From Thermoplasmata archaeon (GTDB taxonomy: Archaea > Thermoplasmatota > Thermoplasmata > UBA184): 12,494 bases of DNA. A program made the position numbers and the translations under genes. Below, piece after piece: positions 6,960 through 12,494 of the stretch (positions are counted from its first letter, which is position 1; every line of letters starts with the position of its first letter). The stretch lies in NCBI GenBank assembly GCA_030064695.1, contig JASHYV010000118.1, positions 1 to 12,494 of the forward strand, in the 5' to 3' direction. The notes below the pieces were generated by a model. It was not told where the DNA came from and did not search any database. It worked only from the letters and a program-made list of their open reading frames with translations.

Positions 6960-7154
6960 ATGGAAACCGTACCGGCCAAGCTGACTCCACGGTTGATCGT
7001 GGAGATGGACGAGGTCATTCGAGAAGGCTGGTACGCCAACCGATCTGAGCTGATCCGCGACGCCGTGAGAGAGACGCTCCGGCGAGCGCGCGCCCAGCGC
7101 GTCGAGGCCGCTCTCCGGCAGGACGTGGACTGGGGGCTGCGTGGGAAGGATTAG
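6960..7154 (+). CDS. RHH (CopG-type) antitoxin of a type II toxin-antitoxin pair
   Basis: This small 64-residue protein has the ribbon-helix-helix layout. The strand is about residues 3-9 (TVPAKLT), helix 1 is about 10-22 (PRLIVEMDEVIRE), the turn is GWYANRSE and helix 2 is about 29-43 (LIRDAVRETLRR). The GxYxNRSELIRDAVRE signature is typical of archaeal CopG-like antitoxins, which dimerise, bind DNA through the N-terminal strand and neutralise the toxin through the C-terminal tail. The tail here (about 44-64) is charged and ends VDWGLRGKD. The gene overlaps the toxin start by 14 bases, so the two are translationally coupled. It probably autorepresses the operon through the site at 6938-6952. 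It lies inside the segment bounded by rnpB 3'-end repeats, consistent with an island-maintenance role. Confidence 0.88.
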   Translation: METVPAKLTPRLIVEMDEVIREGWYANRSELIRDAVRETLRRARAQRVEAALRQDVDWGLRGKD

Positions 7155-7635
7155 GGTCGCCGTCCTCGATGCCGGACCGCTGATCCACTTGGACCAAGCC
7201 GGCGGTCGTCGGGCGTTCGGCGTGCTCCGAACGGGCCGGGTGACTGCGGAGGTCTTGCGGGAACTCGGCCCGGAGTTCCGTCTGCCACGCCCGTGCGCTG
7301 TGGCGCCGATGAGCTCCGCGTCCCGGGACTTCGCCAAGCTTCTTTCCGAGCGGTACTCGCTGGGTCTCGGCGAGGCCACCTCGATCGCCTTGGCGCGTCA
7401 GGAGCGTGTGCACCTGTTCTTTACGGACGACCTGGACGCTCGAGAAGTCGCCGGACATTTCGGCCTGGAAGCGCACGGCTCGCTCGCGCTCGTTGCGCGT
7501 GCGTTCCGGGAGGCCGTACTGGATCGTCGCGACGCTCTCGGAGTGATCGAGTCGTTGGCCGATCGGTCCAGTTTGTATCTCACATCCGACCTCCTCGATT
7601 GGGCACGGCGCCAGATCTCGGCCTCCTCGGGCTGA
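7141..7635 (+). CDS. PIN-like (DUF3368-type) toxin, putative ribonuclease
   Basis: This 164-residue partner of the antitoxin starts at GTG 7141 inside the antitoxin's end (14-base overlap). The N-terminal strand VAVLDAGPLIHL (7-18) carries the first acidic residue, D10. Motif LGLGEATSIALA has E78, and FFTDDLDAREVA gives D96/D97, with D99 nearby. This acidic set and the 'D-x-GPLIhL ... GEA-x-x-I-x-LA ... TDD' spacing match DUF3368-type PIN-like toxins, which are thought to be Mg2+-dependent RNases. Because all acidic positions are present, the toxin looks intact. The target RNA cannot be read from the sequence; PIN toxins of the VapC group cut tRNA or rRNA, but this subfamily is little studied. 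The gene is followed by about 175 non-coding bases and then the second rnpB-like repeat. Confidence 0.88.
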   Translation: MGRIRVAVLDAGPLIHLDQAGGRRAFGVLRTGRVTAEVLRELGPEFRLPRPCAVAPMSSASRDFAKLLSERYSLGLGEATSIALARQERVHLFFTDDLDAREVAGHFGLEAHGSLALVARAFREAVLDRRDALGVIESLADRSSLYLTSDLLDWARRQISASSG

Positions 7636-7650
7636 TCTGGGTCTGACGGT

Positions 7651-7673
7651 CGCGCCCGGAGCGGAGGGGCGCG
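7651..7673 (+). terminator. Possible hairpin after the toxin gene
   Basis: CGCGCCC (7651-7657) pairs perfectly with GGGCGCG (7667-7673) around a nine-base loop, 16 bases after the toxin stop. There is no T-tract downstream, so it does not fit the usual archaeal T-rich terminator. It could instead protect the 3' end of the message, or be a chance result of high G+C. Confidence 0.25.
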
Positions 7674-7810
7674 GACCGCCCCGCGCTCCTCCCACCGGAG
7701 GGGTCACGATGGCACACCCCGCTCCGAACTTGCCGAAGCATCAGTTAAGGTCTCGGCCCGCGTCGGAACGTTCTCCTCGTCCTCCGACCGAGGTCAGCCG
7801 GCTCGCGTGT

Positions 7811-7870
7811 GAACCAGATTGGGGCTTACGACCATCACCCGGCCGCTCCGGCGGGAAACCGCCGTGGCGT
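7811..7870 (+). repeat. Direct repeat copy 2: detached rnpB 3' end plus hairpin (putative att site)
   Basis: This copy contains CAGATTGGGGCTTAC, a good CR-V, followed by the P1 3' strand and a GNRA hairpin (CGGCGG, GAAA, CCGCCG at 7849-7864). Seven of 60 bases differ from 6800-6859. The P1 strand CCATCACCCGGC would still pair with the P1 5' strand at 6521-6532 through one extra G-U. There is no rnpB sequence upstream of it that I can recognise, so it is a fragment and not a second gene. It ends 15 bases from the stop of the toroid-protein gene. Confidence 0.8.
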
Positions 7871-7885
7871 CGCCTCGCCGCTCCG

Positions 7886-8920
7886 TTAGATCGCGAGTCG
7901 ACCGGCGGCCCGGAGCACGTACAGCGCGTCGGTCGTGACCCAGTCGTTCGCCCGGGTCCGGGACGGAGCGCCCCAGTCGACGTACTCCGCCGCGTACTCG
8001 TACCCCCTCGACACTCGATAGAAGCGGGCGTCGGCGGGCCACCCGCCACCCGGCAGCTCCCTCGCCTCGAGCCAGTCGAGCGCCTCGGAGCACCGAGGAT
8101 CGTCGATCCGGCCGACCTCGGCCATCCCCTTGAGTCCCCCGAGCACGTCGTAGTACCAGTAGAGCGGATAGTGGAGCTCGAGGAAGCGCGGGCGCATCAC
8201 CGCGCCATCCTTCCGACGGCGGAACAGACGCCGCTCGAGGAAGATCTCCGCCGCGCGGCGCGCGACGTGGAGGGACTTCGAGGAGCCGGTCGCACCCGCG
8301 TGCGCCGCGAGTCCGCGCATCGGCGTCAGGGTCTCCATGAAGGAGGAGACGTGCGCCGAAGCGGATCGCGAGCAGTTCCAGCCGCCGTCCTCCCACTGCC
8401 AGCGGGCGAGGAGCTCGGCGAGATGTCCGGCCGGCTCGGCCGCACCGGCGAGACGGGAGGCGTAGAGCAGTGCGTTGCCCTGTTGCGACGCGCACCGGCG
8501 GTACCGGCCGCGAAGGAGGGGCACGCCCCGGTGCTCGGACCGCGCCGAGGCGGCGGTCACCCGAACGGTCCGGTCGTACGCCGGACGGGTCCACATGGCC
8601 AGCGCGCGGTCGAGCACGGGTTTCAGCTCCGGGTCCCCATCGGGGTACCCCAGGTCCGCGAGCGCCGCGAGACCCCAGTGGATCCCCTGCCAGTAGTGGT
8701 AGATGCCTCCGAACGTCCCCGGTGCCGAGGGAAACCTCGCCCGCTGGAGCAGCCCTCGGACTCGGGGCGAGGCGCGAACCTCGCGCTCGAGCTCGCGCAC
8801 GCTGCGGCGTTCCCGAGACTCGCCAAGGACCCGGACCCGGGTACGCCACCGGACCGACGGCTCCGGGGAACGGGCGAGCCGCTCGAGGAGCTTCGCGCGG
8901 GCGTTCGGACGGGCGGTCAT
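7886..8920 (-). CDS. Squalene-cyclase/prenyltransferase-repeat-like alpha/alpha-toroid protein
   Basis: This soluble protein has 344 residues. The N-terminus has a short helical SPEPSVRWRTRVRVLG element, often seen ahead of toroid domains in uncharacterised 'squalene cyclase-like' proteins. Helical repeat units follow: YHYWQGIHWGLAALADLG, then QQGNALLYASRLAG with WQWEDGGWNCS, METLTPMRGLAAH, and HYPLYWYYDVLGGLKGMAE with LEARELPGGGWPAD. The aromatic-rich 'GGW' turns recall the QW motifs of terpene cyclases. I do not see the DxDD acid motif of squalene-hopene cyclases, nor an obvious zinc triad of protein prenyltransferases, so catalysis is unproven. I chose ATG 8918-8920 because the frame upstream to 9013 is low in complexity and overlaps the divergent gene's promoter region. 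It is convergent with the toxin-antitoxin island and divergent from the HAD gene. Confidence 0.85.
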   Translation of the reverse strand: MTARPNARAKLLERLARSPEPSVRWRTRVRVLGESRERRSVRELEREVRASPRVRGLLQRARFPSAPGTFGGIYHYWQGIHWGLAALADLGYPDGDPELKPVLDRALAMWTRPAYDRTVRVTAASARSEHRGVPLLRGRYRRCASQQGNALLYASRLAGAAEPAGHLAELLARWQWEDGGWNCSRSASAHVSSFMETLTPMRGLAAHAGATGSSKSLHVARRAAEIFLERRLFRRRKDGAVMRPRFLELHYPLYWYYDVLGGLKGMAEVGRIDDPRCSEALDWLEARELPGGGWPADARFYRVSRGYEYAAEYVDWGAPSRTRANDWVTTDALYVLRAAGRLAI

Positions 8921-9038
8921 ACCGGAGGACGACCGCGACATCGCCCCGATCATACTTGGGTCTGCGCCCGACGCGAGGGGCTTCGGTGCGCAGAGTCCCG
9001 ACGGAAGTGCCAACTACCGCCGAGCGCTCGCCGACGCG

Positions 9039-9809
9039 ATGCACCCGCGACGGACGTACCGGGCGATCTCCCTCGATCTCTGGTCCACGGTACTGATCGA
9101 ACCCCCGGATTCCCTTGCCCGGATCCGGGAGGCTCAGCTGCGGTTTCTCGAGCAGCACTTCCGAACCCGCGGGGGCCGGCGCGTCGATCGGGCCGAGCTC
9201 GAGCGCCGGATGGATGCCGTCCACGCGGAGCTGCGGGGCGAGGGCCGCGACCCGATCGAGGTCGAGCCGGGCGCTCGGCTCGATCGCTACTCCGCGGGGT
9301 TACAGCGGGCGTCGAGCGAGGAGCGGGCCGACCTCGATCGCGCGTTCACCCGAGTCGGCCTCGAGGACCCTCCCCGGATCAATCCCGAGGCCCGGGAGCT
9401 GATGTCCGCGCTGCGGGCGCGCGACGTGCCGTTCATCGCGATCTCGGACACCGGCCGCGGGGAGGAATGCTGGCAGGAGTACTTCCGGGAGCGGGGCGAG
9501 ACGGGCTTCCGGGCCATCGTCACGTCCTGTGAAGTCGGGCGGGCGAAGCCGCACCCGGCCCTCTTTCGGGAAGGCGCGCGCCGGCTCGAGCTTCCCCCTT
9601 CCCAGATCCTGCATGTCGGGGACCGGTGGGATCGGGATGCTCAGGGAGCGCTCGCGGCGGGCTTCGGGGCGGCGGTCTATTCCGGTCTGTGGCACGTCGC
9701 GCCGAGAGACGATCCCCCTCCGATGGACGAGGCGGAGATCGCCCGGGCCGGCGTGCTCCGGCTCCATCGTCTGGACGACCGGCACCTGCTCGAATTGCTG
9801 TCGGCGTGA
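9039..9809 (+). CDS. HAD-superfamily hydrolase
   Basis: This cytoplasmic hydrolase of 256 residues has all four HAD motifs. Motif I is ISLDLWSTV with nucleophile D13. Motif II is FIAISDTG, with the Ser after the hydrophobic strand. Motif III is the lysine in GRAKPHP, and motif IV is LHVGDRWDRDAQGALAAGF. The region between motifs I and II (about 25-115) is a helical cap, as in the haloacid-dehalogenase/phosphoglycolate-phosphatase subgroup (subfamily I). The second Asp of the common DxDxT phosphatase motif is replaced (DLWST), as in dehalogenase-like members, so phosphatase activity is not certain. The ATG at 9039 starts 12 residues before the nucleophile, normal for the family; the open frame upstream is a shadow. 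The gene is divergent from the toroid gene, separated by 118 bases. The substrate is unknown. Confidence 0.92.
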   Translation: MHPRRTYRAISLDLWSTVLIEPPDSLARIREAQLRFLEQHFRTRGGRRVDRAELERRMDAVHAELRGEGRDPIEVEPGARLDRYSAGLQRASSEERADLDRAFTRVGLEDPPRINPEARELMSALRARDVPFIAISDTGRGEECWQEYFRERGETGFRAIVTSCEVGRAKPHPALFREGARRLELPPSQILHVGDRWDRDAQGALAAGFGAAVYSGLWHVAPRDDPPPMDEAEIARAGVLRLHRLDDRHLLELLSA

Positions 9810-9838
9810 CCCCGGGCTCTGGGACGGGTTCGGGAAGG

Positions 9839-10030
9839 TCACTTCCGGGCGGGCGAGCCACTGGGCGAGATGTAGTGGTGGCAGGCCGAGCACCAGGGCG
9901 CCCGCCCGACGTAGCCGGAGTCCGGGGTCCAGTCGATCGCGACCACGAATCCTCCGGCGCGGCAGTTCGTGCACGCGCAGAGACCCTGATCGAGGTCCGA
10001 GGAGTGGAGTCGGAGGCAGTCCTCGCACAT
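9839..10030 (-). CDS. Small cysteine-rich zinc-ribbon-like protein
   Basis: This tiny frame of 63 residues has seven cysteines: MCEDC (C2, C5), LCACTNC (C18, C20, C23) and WCSAC (C47, C50). It also has a histidine pair right after the last knuckle (ACHHYIS). Three CxxC-type knuckles suggest one or two bound zinc ions. Hydrophobic and aromatic residues between the knuckles (GGFVVAIDW, GYVGRAPW) look like the strands of a zinc ribbon. No longer protein-like extension exists: the upstream frame is arginine/serine-rich and overlaps the neighbouring fusion gene. A CTACTTGGG stretch about 30 bases upstream on the minus strand may be its TATA box. It is convergent with the HAD gene, 29 bases apart. 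It may be an independent gene of this lineage; function unknown. Confidence 0.6.
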   Translation of the reverse strand: MCEDCLRLHSSDLDQGLCACTNCRAGGFVVAIDWTPDSGYVGRAPWCSACHHYISPSGSPARK

Positions 10031-10130
10031 CCGGGTCCCGGAACAGGAAGCGACCCAAGTAGATTCCTCCGACGGAGCCCGTCCGACCGTCTGCGCGCGC
10101 GCTCCCCCATCGGTCCGGGTCGCGGCATCG

Positions 10131-11297
10131 TCAGCGCTCGGTCTGCTCCACGAACGCCTGGAGGCTGGCGAAGGTGCGTTGGGCGAACTCACCCGCCGGG
10201 GGACCGGGGTACCGCTCCACGAAGACCGTCCGGAAGCCGAACGCCGCGGCGGGCGGCAGGTCGTAGTCGTACGCGCCGGCGACATGGACGCAGTCGCGCG
10301 GTTCCGCCCCCGTTTCCTTCAGGAATCGGGCCCAGTGCGCGGGCGCCGGCTTGTAGGAGCGCACGTCCTCGGCGGTCACCACGAGATCGACGGGGAACTC
10401 GTTCCGGCCGATCGTCCGTTCGATCACCGCGCGCGTGATGTTCGAGAGCAGCCCGATCCGAAAGCCTCGACGGCGTAGCTCCGCCAGCGACGCACGGCTG
10501 TCCGGGAACGAAGGCCAGTCGACGATCGAGTCCGCCATCCGAGCCGCTGCGGTCGCGTCGAGCGTCCGCCCCAGACCCTGAGCCGCGCGGCGCGCGCCCG
10601 CGGCAACGAGGTCGGGATAGGGCCGGTAGGGTCCCGTTTCGAGCGCGGGTTCTTCCGCCATGTACCCGTCGACCAGCCGGTCCCGTTCGCTCCGTTCGAT
10701 CGGGGCCATCTCCCGCGCAAAGGCGGCGCCCAGTCCGGCGCGCCAATCCACCAATGTTCCGTAGCAATCGAACGTGATCCAGGGGCCCCCCTCGGGTACG
10801 CGGGGCCGGACCGGCGTCACCGCGATCGGAGTGGCGCGCGTGATCCGAAGGAGCTCGCCCGCAGTGAGCCGGCAGACGGCGTGGGGCGTCCCGGCGGCCG
10901 CCCACACTTCTCGCAGCTCAAGCAGGTCGAGGTCCACGAAGGTCGGGAGCGGGGCTGGGTGTCCGATCGGCGGCACTCCGCCGATCGCGAACCCGGCGGC
11001 CGCCCGCGCGAACTCCGGGTCGGCCCGCTCGAGCGGCTCGCCCACGTACCGTTCGAGCCAGGCCTCGTCGACCCGATGGGCCCCACTCGTGAGGATGAGT
11101 ACCGCACGCTGCGTGCGACCGGTGCGGAAGACGAGCGACTTCACGATCTGGCGGGTCTCACAGCCGATCGCCTCGGCCGCGTCGGCTGCGGTGCGCGTGG
11201 AGTCCGAGAGCTCGCGCACCCGGTCGGTCAGTCCGAGGGTGGCGAGAGCGGCCTCTACGCGACGGGCGGACTCGTGACGCACCGGGCCTTCCGGCAT
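10131..11297 (-). CDS. YbaK/ProX-type aminoacyl-tRNA deacylase domain fused to a HAD hydrolase domain
   Basis: One uninterrupted 388-residue frame carries two enzymes. Residues about 8-160 form a YbaK/EbsC domain, the fold that hydrolyses wrongly charged tRNA such as Cys- or Ala-tRNA-Pro. It contains the conserved lysine K53 in IVKSLVF, IGGVPPIGH (105-113) and VWAAAGTPHAVCRL. Residues about 171-388 form a haloacid-dehalogenase-type HAD domain: nucleophile D177 in TFDCYGTLVDW, motif II LLSNITR (S285), motif III K316 in RSYKPAP, and motif IV HVAGAYDYDLPPA. The linker (about 160-172, proline-rich) has no start codon with a convincing context, so a real fusion is favoured. The start at ATG 11295-11297 lies about eight residues before the first helix. 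It is divergent from the permease. Free-standing YbaK proteins and HADs are both common; the combination is not one I recognise. Confidence 0.92.
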   Translation of the reverse strand: MPEGPVRHESARRVEAALATLGLTDRVRELSDSTRTAADAAEAIGCETRQIVKSLVFRTGRTQRAVLILTSGAHRVDEAWLERYVGEPLERADPEFARAAAGFAIGGVPPIGHPAPLPTFVDLDLLELREVWAAAGTPHAVCRLTAGELLRITRATPIAVTPVRPRVPEGGPWITFDCYGTLVDWRAGLGAAFAREMAPIERSERDRLVDGYMAEEPALETGPYRPYPDLVAAGARRAAQGLGRTLDATAAARMADSIVDWPSFPDSRASLAELRRRGFRIGLLSNITRAVIERTIGRNEFPVDLVVTAEDVRSYKPAPAHWARFLKETGAEPRDCVHVAGAYDYDLPPAAAFGFRTVFVERYPGPPAGEFAQRTFASLQAFVEQTER

Positions 11298-11379
11298 CGG
11301 AGGTCGGGGTCACTCCGATGCTGCCCAAGAGGATTCGGAGCCCGTCGGCCCCCTCCGGGCAGTCCCGGTCGCTTTCATT

Positions 11380-11392
11380 GGGATTTTAATAC
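11380..11392 (+). promoter_or_regulatory. TATA-box promoter of the permease gene
   Basis: GGGATTTTAATAC is the most A/T-rich stretch in this part of the window. Its core TTTTAATA (11384-11391) is centred about 33 bases before ATG 11420. Archaeal spacing predicts transcription from about 11413, giving a leader of only some seven bases, so the mRNA would be nearly leaderless. Confidence 0.6.
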
Positions 11393-11419
11393 CGAAACTA
11401 CGTAATGCCGCGCTAGGCC

Positions 11420-12494
11420 ATGTCAGGGACACCGGAAGAGCCGCATCAGGTGGTCCTCGCCGACGAGTCCGACCGGAAGCTGCGCAGGGCGCTGTCCTTC
11501 CAGGACCTGTTCATGATCTCCTTCGGGGGGGTCGTCGGGTCCGGGTGGCTCTTCGCCGTCTCGGGAGCGGCGGTGCTCGCCGGGCCGGCCTCGATCGTCG
11601 CGTGGGTCATCTGCGGGATCTTCATGATGGCGATCGGCCTCTGCTTCGCGGAGGTCGCGTCGTCCCTCCACCGGACCGGCCAGCTGGTCCGGGGCCCGCT
11701 CTACTCGCACGGCGGCTTTGCGGGATTCATCATCGCGTCCGCCTACATCCTCGGGTCGATCACGGTCCCCGCGATCGAAGCCGAGGCGGTGATCACCTAT
11801 CTCGCCTCCAACCCGCCCAACATCATCCCGAACGCGGTCAACGCGAGCGGCCTCCTCACGGGACAGGGGGTCCTCATCGCGGTGCTCCTGCTCATCGGAT
11901 TCTTCTTCCTGAACTACGTCGGCGTCCGCTTCCTCGGGGCCTTCAACACCGTCGTCACCTGGTGGAAGTTCATCATCCCGACGCTGACGATCATCTTCCT
12001 GTTCACCGTCTACCACCAGAGCAACATGACCATCGCGGGCGGCTTCGCGCCCTTCGGATGGCCGGGCATCTTCACCTCCATTCCCACCGCGGGGATCGGG
12101 TTCGCCTACCTCGGCTTCCGCGGCGCCGCCCAATTCTCGGGCGAGGCGAAGAACCCGCAGCGGGACGCTCCGCGGGCGATCGTGCTTTCGATCACGGCCG
12201 CGGTCATCCTCTACGTCCTCCTGCAGGTCGTCTTCATCGGCGCGATCAACTGGAACGCCGCGGGCATCGTGCCCCCGGCCTGGACCGGCCTCTCCTCGGG
12301 TCCCCTTCACGACGCCCCCTTTTACAACGTCATGAAGGAAGCCGGCCCCGCGTTGCTGGGCGGCTTCGCTTCCTTCCTCCTCATTGATGCCGTCGTCTCG
12401 CCGGCGGGCACCGGCTGGGTCTTCCTCGGCGAGGCGACCCGTGCCGTCTACGGGGTCGGCGCGGACGGATTCTTCCCCAAGCCGCTACTTCGGA
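11420..12494 (+). CDS. APC-family amino-acid permease (3' end outside window)
   Basis: This is the N-terminal 358 residues of a secondary transporter that takes up amino acids or related compounds across the cytoplasmic membrane. The cytoplasmic N-terminus (1-25) is followed by helix 1 with the substrate-binding glycine motif SFGGVVGSGWLFAV (34-47). Helix 2 (about 56-80) ends FAEVASSLHRTG, and the following visible helices lie at about 100-130, 150-172, 180-198, 215-237, 253-277 and 309-336. The family hallmark GEAKNPQRDAPRAI (241-254) lies between helices 6 and 7. Helix 8 contains FLLIDAVVSPAGTGWVF. The first ATG after the TATA box is used, and the N-terminal LRRALSFQDLFMISFG confirms the start. 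No stop is reached by the window end; a full protein of about 500 or more residues is expected. The substrate cannot be told from the sequence. Confidence 0.95.
   Translation, partial: MSGTPEEPHQVVLADESDRKLRRALSFQDLFMISFGGVVGSGWLFAVSGAAVLAGPASIVAWVICGIFMMAIGLCFAEVASSLHRTGQLVRGPLYSHGGFAGFIIASAYILGSITVPAIEAEAVITYLASNPPNIIPNAVNASGLLTGQGVLIAVLLLIGFFFLNYVGVRFLGAFNTVVTWWKFIIPTLTIIFLFTVYHQSNMTIAGGFAPFGWPGIFTSIPTAGIGFAYLGFRGAAQFSGEAKNPQRDAPRAIVLSITAAVILYVLLQVVFIGAINWNAAGIVPPAWTGLSSGPLHDAPFYNVMKEAGPALLGGFASFLLIDAVVSPAGTGWVFLGEATRAVYGVGADGFFPKPLLR

Noticed and set aside
6384..7379. Minus-strand frame of 331 codons covering rnpB and the toxin-antitoxin genes
   Set aside because: It is antisense to a structured RNA and two well-supported small genes, and its sequence is low in complexity.
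7801..7885. A second complete RNase P RNA gene
   Set aside because: Only the CR-V, P1 3' strand and trailer hairpin are present; no CR-I or P2 partner is found upstream, so it is a fragment.
7709..9532. + strand open frame of 607 codons across the second repeat, toroid gene and HAD gene
   Set aside because: It crosses two real genes in the wrong frame or strand and has no domain-like sequence.
11298..11419. tRNA gene in the gap before the permease
   Set aside because: No acceptor stem, T-loop GTTCRA or CCA-like end could be placed; the gap holds the divergent promoters instead.
1..12494. CRISPR array
   Set aside because: No set of regularly spaced short repeats was seen anywhere; the only clear repeat is the two-copy rnpB 3' end.

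Overview
The window is very G+C-rich DNA from an archaeon. The best evidence is an archaeal-style RNase P RNA gene on the + strand (about 6521-6832), with the GAGGAAAGTCC element near its 5' end and the TGGGGCTTAC element near its 3' end. Short TATA-like boxes at archaeal spacing lie ahead of several genes. Other archaeal traits are a HisA-like protein of the COG1411 type and a RHH/PIN-like (DUF3368) toxin-antitoxin pair. A plasma-membrane-type H+-ATPase together with a bacterial-type threonyl-tRNA synthetase in such G+C-rich DNA fits a terrestrial Thermoplasmatota lineage. That placement is an inference, not something read from a diagnostic marker.

Layout, left to right. (1) 2-154 (+): the C-terminal end of a small zinc-finger-like protein, whose stop codon overlaps the stop of thrS on the other strand. 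(2) 151-2070 (-): complete bacterial-type thrS. (3) 2238-2906 (+): a helical, HEPN/AbiV-like protein, divergent from thrS. (4) 2973-3740 (-): HisA-like barrel protein. (5) 3886-6348 (-): P-type H+-ATPase. (6) 6521-6832 (+): RNase P RNA. (7) 6960-7635 (+): overlapping RHH antitoxin and PIN-like toxin genes. (8) 7811-7870: a second, diverged copy of the 3' end of the RNase P RNA gene and its trailer hairpin. (9) 7886-8920 (-): an alpha/alpha-toroid protein of the squalene-cyclase/prenyltransferase-repeat type. (10) 9039-9809 (+): HAD hydrolase. (11) 9839-10030 (-): tiny cysteine-rich protein. (12) 10131-11297 (-): a single reading frame joining a YbaK-type tRNA-editing domain to a second HAD domain. 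(13) 11420-12494 (+): APC-family amino-acid permease, cut by the window end.

Most genes are single and either divergent or convergent, so there is little operon structure. The one clear operon is the toxin-antitoxin pair. The most notable structure is that this pair sits in an approximately 1 kb segment bounded by two direct copies (53 of 60 positions identical) of the rnpB 3' end. This is the arrangement expected when a mobile element integrates at the end of a stable RNA gene. No integrase is present in the segment, so it would be a decayed or in-trans mobilised island held by its toxin-antitoxin module. A second unusual item is the YbaK-HAD fusion. Housekeeping functions in view are threonine charging, tRNA processing, proton pumping and amino-acid uptake. 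The only thematic link I see is tRNA quality control: ThrRS has its own editing domain, and the fusion carries a free-standing type of editing domain.
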